Positions 1-6,109 of a stretch of DNA of 6,109 bases are shown here, piece after piece. Both the position numbers and the translations under genes were made by a program. The first letter of the stretch is position 1. Every line of letters begins with the position of its first letter. This stretch comes from an uncultured Chryseolinea sp. (GTDB lineage Bacteria > Bacteroidota > Bacteroidia > Cytophagales > Cyclobacteriaceae): assembly GCA_946478915.1 (NCBI GenBank), contig CAMLER010000328.1, positions 1 to 6,109 of the forward strand, written 5' to 3'. A model generated the notes under the pieces. It had not been told where the DNA came from. It did not search any database and saw only the letters and a program-made list of their open reading frames with translations.

Positions 1-245
1 ATCTCAATCATAAACGAAAAATGACTTCTGATTCCGATAGATTTTTTAAATTGGAAATGACATTTTTTTCAGGATTCCTGCTTGCCAAATCATAGCTTAT
101 TATTTATCTGTTCATCAAGTTTGGAGCGACTTCCTCCTTATCATTTCGTTTCACGTTGGTAACTTGACAACGAAGAGACGGAACGTTAAAGTTGCGTCCC
201 TATACCCTATACCTTTATACCTAATTCACTTAGACGCCCTATTCC
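1..245. other. Non-coding stretch downstream of the amidase-like gene
   Basis: No gene is supported here. The longest ATG-initiated frame I noticed on the plus strand (21-95) would give only 24 residues, with no recognisable motif. The stretch is AT-rich, with T runs near 42-47 and 63-69. A weak hairpin with 5-bp arms, CGTTG (154-158) and CAACG (168-172), has a 9-nt loop but no adjacent T run on either strand, so I do not call it a terminator. The right-hand part (198-257) contains the heptanucleotide repeats listed separately. The left edge of the window cuts off whatever lies beyond. Confidence 0.6.
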
Positions 246-257
246 TTATTCCTTTTT
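198..257. repeat. Degenerate heptanucleotide repeat tract, two clusters
   Basis: Two clusters of 7-bp units of the form CC(C/T)TAT(A/T) are visible. The first cluster is CCCTATA at 198-204, CCCTATA at 205-211, an 8-bp variant CCTTTATA at 212-219 and CCTAATT at 220-226. After a 10-bp interruption the second cluster is CCCTATT at 237-243, CCTTATT at 244-250 and CCTTTTT at 251-257. The second cluster runs through the stop codon of the minus-strand gene (complement of 246-248) and into its last codons. On that strand the units read as AGGAATA or TATAGGG-like words. The role is unknown: it could be a simple-sequence expansion, an mRNA 3'-end element or a copy of a genome-wide intergenic repeat. 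Confidence 0.6.
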
Positions 258-1751
258 CGAACTAGACAAAGTAGAGTTAATTGCTTTGTCCAATAAATTC
301 TTTGTGATGCGTTTGATTTTTTCGTCGTCCTTTACATAGTTCAGAACAGCTTTGCCATCATCACCTTGGTTATTCACCGGGGTTTGAAATCCAGGAGGGG
401 TGGATAGCGGTAAATTCCAAATACATGTCCCGGCATTGAAAACGTAGTTTCCTTTCGGCGCTGTATAAATAGTTACCGCATGATCTTCAGGGTTGTTGTT
501 GGCAAATTTGTTTGGCTTAATTTTTCCAGATCCTAGCACGATAAGGGTTGAGTCTTTTTTCAGCGGATAACCGTGATATTCCCAACCGATTAATTCTCTG
601 GAGACATCACCATCTTTTATGCCCGTTCCTTCGAACATCCAATGATCTGTGTTTTGCCAGACAATATCACCGTAGCCAACACCATATGACGTTGATCCCA
701 TCAGTTCTTCTTCATCGGCAAGTTCCCGTTGCGGCATTCTACCGGTGATGCGATTGGGTCGCCCATCCGACGATTTGTCCAGGTACACTACACCATCAAC
801 AGAATTACCCGAGAGAAAAAGTATGTTGACACCTTCGTCCCTCGCATACTTCACATTGTCTACCATGTCCAGGGTCCAGTACTCATCGTGGCCTACAGAC
901 AAAAAGGCTTTCCCTCTGAGCAATCCTTCGCGATTTGCATGGGTGTCGGTATTGGATATATAAGAAACATCATACCCTTCTTTCTCAAGCCAAAATGCCA
1001 ACGGCAACTCCCATAGTAAAAACTCGCCCGACCCATTCGACAATGGTGCAAAATCCATAGGCAGTGCGTTAATATATAGTGCATAAGGCCTGTCAAAACT
1101 TATTCTTGCTCCATTGGTATTCACCCATGGTTTTTGACCTTCGTCATACATGGAATGCCAGTAGGGCCACCGGTTATACGCTTGCCAGGTCATATCCGAG
1201 CACTGAAAGAGTATATCGGTTGGACGCTTGTCTTTTATGATAAATACAATGTAGGACTGGCTACTATCCTGGGTAGTTAGTTTGCCCAGATATACGCCAC
1301 TGATCCAGTCCTCCGGTATTGTCATCGAATATGCGGTGTCCCACTTACATTCAATTAGATTGTTTTGTCCAGCGACAGGAATGGGCTGGGGTTTGCCCTG
1401 TTTGGCTTCAAACGATTTCATCAATCGCCCTCCTTTACCACCATAATAACCCATACGGTATACGTCAATAGTGTAAGACGATGCGGGTTCAGTGCTGACA
1501 AAAATACTTAGTGTATCTCCGGTAAAGTAACTTGCCTGGGAACAAAAGGCTTCCACTTGCGGCCGGCGGCAGTATTGGTGATCAGGATATTCACAATGTT
1601 TCTCCGGGACTTCGATTAGCCATGACGTTGTGCCTGGATTCCTATTTTCTTCAATTATTGGATTTTCCTTATCGACAGATGCCTCTTTTTTTTCGGAGCA
1701 CTGAAAACACAGAAAGCTTCCTAATAGTAGTATTTGCAACGTGAATTTCAT
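246..1751 (-). CDS. N,N-dimethylformamidase large (beta) subunit-like lipoprotein
   Basis: This 501-residue protein has a lysine-bearing hydrophobic signal peptide ending at Cys18 (or possibly Cys15). It is followed by SEKKE and a polar linker to about residue 42, so it is probably a lipoprotein, perhaps surface-exposed. Residues about 64-175 look like an N-terminal beta domain with the family-typical IDVYRMGYYGG (95-105). Residues about 178-460 resemble the C-terminal domain of the dimethylformamidase large subunit. They include AYNRW (191-195), GYDVSYISNTD (259-269), the hallmark SVGHDEYW (285-292) and LFLSGN (311-316). In characterised dimethylformamidase a mononuclear iron is held by two tyrosines and a His-x-Glu pair; H288 and E290 fit the latter, while Y192 and Y223 are only candidate tyrosines. 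The known enzyme hydrolyses dimethylformamide to dimethylamine and formate and has a small subunit, which is not seen here. Homologues in Bacteroidota are mostly uncharacterised, so the substrate is open. The start at 1751 is chosen because the signal peptide begins there. It is divergent from susC, and no good promoter was found. Confidence 0.8.
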   Translation of the reverse strand: MKFTLQILLLGSFLCFQCSEKKEASVDKENPIIEENRNPGTTSWLIEVPEKHCEYPDHQYCRRPQVEAFCSQASYFTGDTLSIFVSTEPASSYTIDVYRMGYYGGKGGRLMKSFEAKQGKPQPIPVAGQNNLIECKWDTAYSMTIPEDWISGVYLGKLTTQDSSQSYIVFIIKDKRPTDILFQCSDMTWQAYNRWPYWHSMYDEGQKPWVNTNGARISFDRPYALYINALPMDFAPLSNGSGEFLLWELPLAFWLEKEGYDVSYISNTDTHANREGLLRGKAFLSVGHDEYWTLDMVDNVKYARDEGVNILFLSGNSVDGVVYLDKSSDGRPNRITGRMPQRELADEEELMGSTSYGVGYGDIVWQNTDHWMFEGTGIKDGDVSRELIGWEYHGYPLKKDSTLIVLGSGKIKPNKFANNNPEDHAVTIYTAPKGNYVFNAGTCIWNLPLSTPPGFQTPVNNQGDDGKAVLNYVKDDEKIKRITKNLLDKAINSTLSSSKKE

Positions 1752-1845
1752 GATAAGGGTGGTTAGAGTCGATCAATGAAAGAAAAGATAATCAAAACAG
1801 GTGTGAATCGCATCTTGGACTTTCACTAGCACGTCGATGCTCCAG

Positions 1846-1865
1846 TTTCCTGTAGTATCCTGTAC
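1846..1865. repeat. Tandem 10-bp direct repeat, possible regulator site
   Basis: Two adjacent 10-bp units, TTTCCTGTAG (1846-1855) and TATCCTGTAC (1856-1865), agree at 8 of 10 positions and share the core TCCTGTA. The 10-bp period is close to one helical turn, so a dimeric regulator could contact both copies on the same DNA face. The element lies about 95 bp upstream of the lipoprotein start and about 180 bp upstream of the susC start. A chance repeat is not excluded, as only two copies are present. Confidence 0.3.
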
Positions 1866-1982
1866 TCAATATGGCGACAGTAAATAACGCCCATACATTC
1901 TTGTAGCCATTCATCTCCGGAGGCGTCATGTCTATCCCATTTTGAAGAAAAATCCTTAAACACATGAACACACTATGAAGAA

Positions 1983-2015
1983 CTTGGTTAAAAATTTAAC
2001 AGATGGCTACAATGG
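1983..2015 (+). promoter_or_regulatory. Candidate susC promoter, weak match
   Basis: CTTG at 1983-1986 matches three of four bases of the Bacteroidota -33 element TTTG. After a 21-nt spacer, TACAATGG at 2008-2015 matches four of six specified bases of TAnnTTTG. The same segment contains TACAAT, one base from a sigma-70-like -10 hexamer. Transcription would begin near 2020-2023, leaving a leader of about 20 nt before the ATG at 2043. The match is imperfect, and it is proposed because it is the best pair I could find near the gene. Confidence 0.25.
1987..2000. promoter_or_regulatory. Perfect inverted repeat upstream of susC, candidate operator
   Basis: GTTAAAAATTTAAC has two perfect 6-bp arms, GTTAAA and TTTAAC, around an AA centre. 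It ends 42 bp before the susC start codon. If the weak promoter candidate is right, the palindrome falls in the spacer between its two elements, a position where a bound regulator could block or remodel the promoter. It is AT-rich and short, so chance occurrence remains plausible. It has no following T run and is not a terminator. Confidence 0.35.
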
Positions 2016-2042
2016 ATCAAAAATCTAACGAGACCAATCAAT

Positions 2043-5000
2043 ATGAAAAAAAGTTTACTAGTCTTTTGTTGCTTTTGCCTGGCATTGTCTGCCGCAGCGC
2101 AACAACGGTCGGTTACCGGCAGGGTGACTGACTCGAGTGATGGCTCTCCGTTGCCTGGGGTATCAGTCCTCGTTAAGGGTACTACAGTTGGTACCGCTAC
2201 AGATGCGGATGGATCCTACAGTATAAGCGTTTCCAACGACGACATTTTATCATTTTCTTTTATCGGATTCGAATCGCAGGAAGTTCCCGTGGGAACACAA
2301 ACGACGATAGATATCCAGATGCTACCATCAACTCAGCAACTATCGGAGGTGGTTGTGATTGGGTATGGCGAACGCGAAAAGAAAGATGTTACGGGCGCGA
2401 TATCCAATATTAACGCCGATGAGATCTCCAAGAGTACAGCAATGAATCCTGAACTTGCCATGCAAGGTCGAATGGCTGGAGTGCTTGTCACAACACCTAG
2501 TGGCGATCCATTCGCGCGCCCCAATGTTCAGATACGCGGTGTCGCTACATTCGGTTTCTCTGATCCGTTATATGTTATCGACGGTATCCCTATTCTCGAA
2601 GGAGGTGCCAGCAGTCCTTTTCCAGGCGACCAGGATATCCGTTCTCCGATTAATGTCATGTCATCTATTAATCCGAATGACATTGAATCCATCTCCGTTT
2701 TAAAAGATGCATCGTCAGCAGCTATTTACGGCGTGCGGGCATCTAACGGTGTGATCCTTATCACCACGAAGAGAGGAAAGTCGGGTAGACCAAAGGTTGA
2801 ATTCAGTGCCCAGCGAGGCGTACAGGATGTCATCAAGAAATTTGATATGCTGAATACTGCCGATTACACCCGGTTATACCAGGAAGCCTATGCGAACAAT
2901 CCCGAAGAGGCCGGTAATTTACCAGCTGTTTTTATCGAAGGCGACCCGGCCTACCTTGGAAACAGTGAAACGTATAACTGGCAAGACCGCCTGATTAACA
3001 AGAATGCTGTAGTCGAAGATTATAGCATCCGGGTAGGGGGAGGAAACGACATCACTACCTACTATGTTTCGGGTGGCTATGGCAGAACGGAAGGCTCGCT
3101 GCAGGAGAGTAGCCTGGAACGATATTCGGTCGCTACCAATGTAACCAGTAAGATTTCTAAGTTCCTTGAAGCGGGCATGAACCTTAAGTTGTCTCACAAC
3201 GAGGCCCTGGATAATACAAGGACCGATTTGTCTTATGTAGCTACCGCACCTCCCTGGCAACCCATTGACGATCCTTCTCATCCGACAGGATACGCGCCCT
3301 CTACTGTCATAAATTATGAATCAGAACCCAACCCTGATTTTGATCCTTCGAATCTCAATTCCGGACCATTGTACAATTTCGATGGCGACCCGATCTACCT
3401 TTACGGAGAGGCTACACGTGGAAATGTCTTCGCCGAGCAATCATTGAATAACAGGGACTTTACCATGTTCCGAACCCTCGGCAATGCCTATCTACAATTT
3501 GAACCCATTACAGGTTTAAAGTTGAAAGGATCTGTCAGTGCAGACTACTATAATAATTTGCGCACCGAGTGGACAAACTACGATTCCTATGTTTTCTATC
3601 AAACACCATCAAATCGATATAGCGGCCATGATGGAACGTCCAAGGGAAGCTATGGAGAAAGACAAAGCCGCAATTTCAATCTCATAAAAGAACTTAGTAT
3701 CAATTACAATCGCTCCTTCGGAGATCACAACTTCGATATTTTGCTAAATGCAATGGATCAGCGGCAGACGTGGGCATATACCGATGCATCATCAACCCAA
3801 GTGAATTCAACAGACCCGGCATTGCGAAATGTTTCTAACCGGCCTCCGTTCAACGGTACGTTTACTGGTAAAAGAACTCAGGTTCTACAGGGTTATCTCG
3901 CACGCGTTGGGTACAAGTTCAAAGACAAATACTATCTCGACGGAACGATCAGACGAGATGCGTCGTCGGTATTTGCCGATGGCAATCGTGTTGGAATTTT
4001 TCCATCCATCGGGGCGGGATGGCGCATAAGTTCTGAGCCGTTTTTTCAGGGCTTGAACGCAGGCTTCATCGACGATTTGAAACTTCGCGGCGGATGGGGT
4101 GAACTGGGGAACAAAGAAACTACACAGGGATTTGCATACCTTTCCACTATAAGCACCACGCCAGATTATCCCTTTGGATCTGGCAACGGGGATCCGTTTG
4201 GCACGCAGACCATTGGTGCAGTGCTTCCCAACTTTCCTAATTTCGATCTTACATGGGAACGCGTACGGACCACTACTGTAGGTTTTGATGCAATTATGTT
4301 TGGTACTAAAGTGTCGTTGACGGCAGAGTACTACAATCGTTTTACAAAGGGCATCATTCAGCAGGTGAGCCTTGCGCCAAATGCAGGCGTCAGAGATCCG
4401 GCCGACCTTAACATCGGTAACGTAAGAAATAGCGGCGTTGAAATCCAACTGGGTTACAACAATACGGCTGGAGATTTTTCATACAATATATCCGGTAACC
4501 TGACCACTGTTAAGAATCGTGTTGTAAGGTTGTACCAGGGTATTCCTTTTGGTAACGAAGCCTCGGCAGTAGATCAAAACACTATCGGTAGAATTGCAGA
4601 AGGCTATCCTATAGGTTATTTGTGGGGTTACAAGGTAGGCGGAATCTTTCAGAATGAGCAGGAAGTTGAAGAGTGGAAAGAGGTTTACAGTGATAACATC
4701 GGAACTGATGAGCAGCAGCCCGGCGACATCTGGTTCCAGGATGTGAACAGCGATCCGCCACCAGGGCAGTTTGAAAATCCTGGAGCTGACAGCGTGGTCA
4801 ACAACAGCGACCGCACCTATTTGGGTAAGACGATTCCAGGATTTTATTATGGATTTAATTTTGGTGTCGCCTTTAAAGGCATAGATGTATCGTTGTTTTT
4901 TCAGGGAGTAGGAGATGTGCAGAAGTATAATCAGGCAAGATCATCCGGTGAAGGAATGTCAAGCAACGGTGCCAATCAGTGGACCAGTACCAATGGGCGG

Positions 5001-5300
5001 TGGACATTAGAGAATCCATCCACCACCATGCCACGTGCAGTGCGGAACGATCCGAACAGTAATAACAGGGCGTCAGATCGTTTTGTAGAGGATGCAGGAT
5101 TTCTGCGCCTGAAAAATGTGCAGATAGGATATACATTCCCTGCTACATTGTTACCAGAGTCTGGTGCCATTGAGCGTGTACGCCTATATGTTAGCGCGAC
5201 CAATCTTTTCACTATAACGAATTGGAAGGGTATCGATCCGGAGAATGATTTTAATCCTCCGACGCGACAGCTCATGGTTGGTTTGAATGCTTTATTTTAG
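2043..5300 (+). CDS. SusC/RagA-family TonB-dependent outer-membrane transporter
   Basis: This complete 1085-residue protein is within the usual size range for SusC-type transporters. It imports a ligand across the outer membrane using TonB-ExbBD energy, in complex with a SusD lipoprotein. The signal peptide covers residues 1-19 (likely cleavage SAAA|QQR) and has an odd cysteine cluster, C9, C10 and C12. A carboxypeptidase-regulatory-like beta-sandwich spans about 22-94, with GRVTD (26-30) and PLPGVSVLVKGT (36-47). A TonB-box-like segment, SEVVVIGYGE (101-110), comes next. The plug domain (about 112-245) includes VQIRG (162-166), DPLYVIDGIP (174-183) and the SusC signature ending IYGVRASNGVILITTKRGK (228-246). 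The remainder is the 22-strand barrel, ending in a typical aromatic-terminated strand, GLNALF. No N-terminal STN signalling domain is present, so the direct FecI/FecR-type signalling seen in some SusC proteins is not expected. The start at 2043 gives the signal peptide directly. The substrate class cannot be told from sequence. Confidence 0.95.
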   Translation: MKKSLLVFCCFCLALSAAAQQRSVTGRVTDSSDGSPLPGVSVLVKGTTVGTATDADGSYSISVSNDDILSFSFIGFESQEVPVGTQTTIDIQMLPSTQQLSEVVVIGYGEREKKDVTGAISNINADEISKSTAMNPELAMQGRMAGVLVTTPSGDPFARPNVQIRGVATFGFSDPLYVIDGIPILEGGASSPFPGDQDIRSPINVMSSINPNDIESISVLKDASSAAIYGVRASNGVILITTKRGKSGRPKVEFSAQRGVQDVIKKFDMLNTADYTRLYQEAYANNPEEAGNLPAVFIEGDPAYLGNSETYNWQDRLINKNAVVEDYSIRVGGGNDITTYYVSGGYGRTEGSLQESSLERYSVATNVTSKISKFLEAGMNLKLSHNEALDNTRTDLSYVATAPPWQPIDDPSHPTGYAPSTVINYESEPNPDFDPSNLNSGPLYNFDGDPIYLYGEATRGNVFAEQSLNNRDFTMFRTLGNAYLQFEPITGLKLKGSVSADYYNNLRTEWTNYDSYVFYQTPSNRYSGHDGTSKGSYGERQSRNFNLIKELSINYNRSFGDHNFDILLNAMDQRQTWAYTDASSTQVNSTDPALRNVSNRPPFNGTFTGKRTQVLQGYLARVGYKFKDKYYLDGTIRRDASSVFADGNRVGIFPSIGAGWRISSEPFFQGLNAGFIDDLKLRGGWGELGNKETTQGFAYLSTISTTPDYPFGSGNGDPFGTQTIGAVLPNFPNFDLTWERVRTTTVGFDAIMFGTKVSLTAEYYNRFTKGIIQQVSLAPNAGVRDPADLNIGNVRNSGVEIQLGYNNTAGDFSYNISGNLTTVKNRVVRLYQGIPFGNEASAVDQNTIGRIAEGYPIGYLWGYKVGGIFQNEQEVEEWKEVYSDNIGTDEQQPGDIWFQDVNSDPPPGQFENPGADSVVNNSDRTYLGKTIPGFYYGFNFGVAFKGIDVSLFFQGVGDVQKYNQARSSGEGMSSNGANQWTSTNGRWTLENPSTTMPRAVRNDPNSNNRASDRFVEDAGFLRLKNVQIGYTFPATLLPESGAIERVRLYVSATNLFTITNWKGIDPENDFNPPTRQLMVGLNALF

Positions 5301-5321
5301 AAACCGATAAATGTTAATAAG

Positions 5322-6109
5322 ATGAAAAACAAAAAAATACTTTCGATAACGATGGTGCTGATATTTATCGGATACAACTCTTGTGATGAATCCAGACTAG
5401 ACCTCAGGCCACAATCGCCCACAGAAGATTCATATTTTGTGGAGGAAGTTGAATTTGAGAGGGCAGTTACAGGTGTTTATGCAAAGCTTACGGATTTCTA
5501 TTGGTATAACACTGGCGCAGAAAACACAGTCTTGCCGGTAACTTATCTCCCTGGCGATGATATTACCACCAACGGACAAGATGAATTCGAAATCTTTTCT
5601 AATATACAACCCGGTAGCTACCGCCTTGGTTACTTTTTTGCCACTGCATATCAGCTTATCAATCGCGCCATTGTTGTTATGGAGAAGAACGCGGCTGTTG
5701 AAGATGGCAGTTATGTAAAACCCGGATTAAAAGATTACCATCGCGGAGAGGCGCTATTTCTCAGGGCATACGCTTACTATCTCTTGTGGAATGTATTTGG
5801 AACCGCGCCACTGGTAACTGAGCGAGTAGATGATCTTGAGGATACCCGTCCGCCTAGCTCTACCGGTACGCAATTGTTGGATCAGGCTATTACTGATCTT
5901 ACGGAAGCGGCGACATTGTTGCCTGACTCCTGGTCTGAAGATCAGCGCGGAAGAGTTACCAAAAACTCGGCATATGGATTACTGGGAAAATCCCTGGTGT
6001 TCCGCGCAACGGTGACGGACAGCGATTCCGATTACGGCGCCGCTATTGCTGCTTTTGATAACATCAGTGGGGCGTCGCTCGTCCCTGTTTTTGATGACAA
6101 TTTTGCCGC
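5322..6109 (+). CDS. SusD/RagB-family nutrient-binding lipoprotein, 3' end cut off
   Basis: This open frame starts 21 bp after the susC stop and stays open to the window edge, giving 262 codons of a protein that is usually about 450-650 residues. SusD proteins are surface lipoproteins that bind ligand and cap the SusC barrel. The signal peptide occupies residues 1-20 (MKNKKILS then a hydrophobic core), with lipid attachment predicted at Cys21. The lipobox YNSC is loose, and the following DES is acidic, as in Bacteroidota surface-export signals. Family-typical stretches are LDLRPQSPTEDSYF (26-39), the helix around YQLINRA (110-116), RGEALFLRAYAYYLLWNVFG (141-160) followed by PLVTE (163-167), and GRVTKNSAYGLLGKS (210-224). 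These belong to the N-terminal TPR-like half (SusD-like_3). The C-terminal RagB/SusD domain lies outside the window. The ATG at 5322 is chosen because it gives the signal peptide. The order and spacing imply co-transcription with susC. Confidence 0.93.
   Translation, partial: MKNKKILSITMVLIFIGYNSCDESRLDLRPQSPTEDSYFVEEVEFERAVTGVYAKLTDFYWYNTGAENTVLPVTYLPGDDITTNGQDEFEIFSNIQPGSYRLGYFFATAYQLINRAIVVMEKNAAVEDGSYVKPGLKDYHRGEALFLRAYAYYLLWNVFGTAPLVTERVDDLEDTRPPSSTGTQLLDQAITDLTEAATLLPDSWSEDQRGRVTKNSAYGLLGKSLVFRATVTDSDSDYGAAIAAFDNISGASLVPVFDDNFA

Larger units (their letters stand above)
1752..2042. promoter_or_regulatory. Divergent intergenic region between lipoprotein gene and susC
   Basis: These 291 bp separate two divergently transcribed genes and must carry both of their promoters. 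No open frame of note exists here; for example, ATG at 1871 runs only 11 codons. Two structured elements are visible, a pair of 10-bp-spaced direct repeats (1846-1865) and a perfect inverted repeat (1987-2000), each listed separately. On the minus strand I found no pair of Bacteroidota-type elements (TTTG and TAnnTTTG) at acceptable spacing in front of the lipoprotein gene. Confidence 0.6.

Noticed and set aside
21..95. Possible 24-residue small protein at the left edge
   Set aside because: It is very short, in AT-rich sequence, with no ribosome-binding or promoter evidence and no recognisable motif.
154..172. Hairpin CGTTG/CAACG as a terminator of the minus-strand gene
   Set aside because: The stem is only 5 bp with a 9-nt loop, and there is no T run immediately following it in the direction of transcription.
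729..1016. 95-codon plus-strand open frame opposite the lipoprotein gene
   Set aside because: It overlaps the conserved core of the dimethylformamidase-like protein in antisense, including the GHDEYW region, and shows no family resemblance.
1941..1944. TTTG as the -33 element of a susC promoter
   Set aside because: No TAnnTTTG-like sequence follows at 19-21 nt; the nearest TATGAAG at 1974 is too far away and matches poorly.
2919..3281. 120-codon minus-strand open frame inside susC
   Set aside because: It is entirely antisense to the SusC barrel region, with no recognisable protein features.
3885..4448. 187-codon open frame on the minus strand opposite susC
   Set aside because: It lies wholly within the strongly supported SusC coding sequence. 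Its translation shows no signal peptide, domain or family motif. It is best explained by codon bias of the real gene.
5830..6015. 61-codon plus-strand frame within susD
   Set aside because: It is in a different frame from the SusD protein, whose conserved helices are clearly encoded across the same bases.
1..6109. CRISPR array, tRNA, rRNA, insertion sequence or phage attachment site
   Set aside because: No spaced identical repeats, cloverleaf sequence, transposase-like protein or terminal inverted repeats were seen. The window is filled by three ordinary coding regions and short intergenic stretches.

Overview
The window looks like a piece of a Bacteroidota chromosome. It carries a SusC/SusD-type outer-membrane nutrient uptake pair, a combination characteristic of that phylum. 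No start codon has a clear Shine-Dalgarno sequence, the lipoprotein signals are of the relaxed Bacteroidota kind, and the base composition is moderate. An environmental member (for example of Cytophagales or Chitinophagales) is a reasonable guess, but genus cannot be read from this sequence.

Layout: positions 1-245 hold no supportable gene, but they contain a run of degenerate heptanucleotide repeats that reaches into the 3' end of the next gene. Positions 246-1751 (minus strand) encode a 501-residue lipoprotein that resembles the large (beta) subunit of N,N-dimethylformamidase, including its His-x-Glu iron-ligand motif. Positions 1752-2042 are a divergent intergenic region with a 10-bp-spaced direct repeat, a perfect 6+6 inverted repeat and a weak promoter candidate. 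Positions 2043-5300 (plus strand) encode a complete 1085-residue SusC/RagA-family TonB-dependent transporter. After a 21-bp gap, positions 5322-6109 encode the first 262 codons of a SusD/RagB-family lipoprotein that continues past the window edge.

How the genes work together: SusC forms the TonB-energised barrel and SusD the surface lid that captures ligand, so the two are almost certainly one operon and one complex. The substrate cannot be named from the sequence. The divergent lipoprotein may share regulation with this pair and act on a nitrogen-containing (amide-like) compound, but that link rests on adjacency alone. No glycoside hydrolase, polysaccharide lyase, sensor or sigma/anti-sigma gene is visible. 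The content is mostly familiar; the least explained elements are the function of the amidase-like lipoprotein, the heptad repeat tract and the inverted repeat in front of susC.
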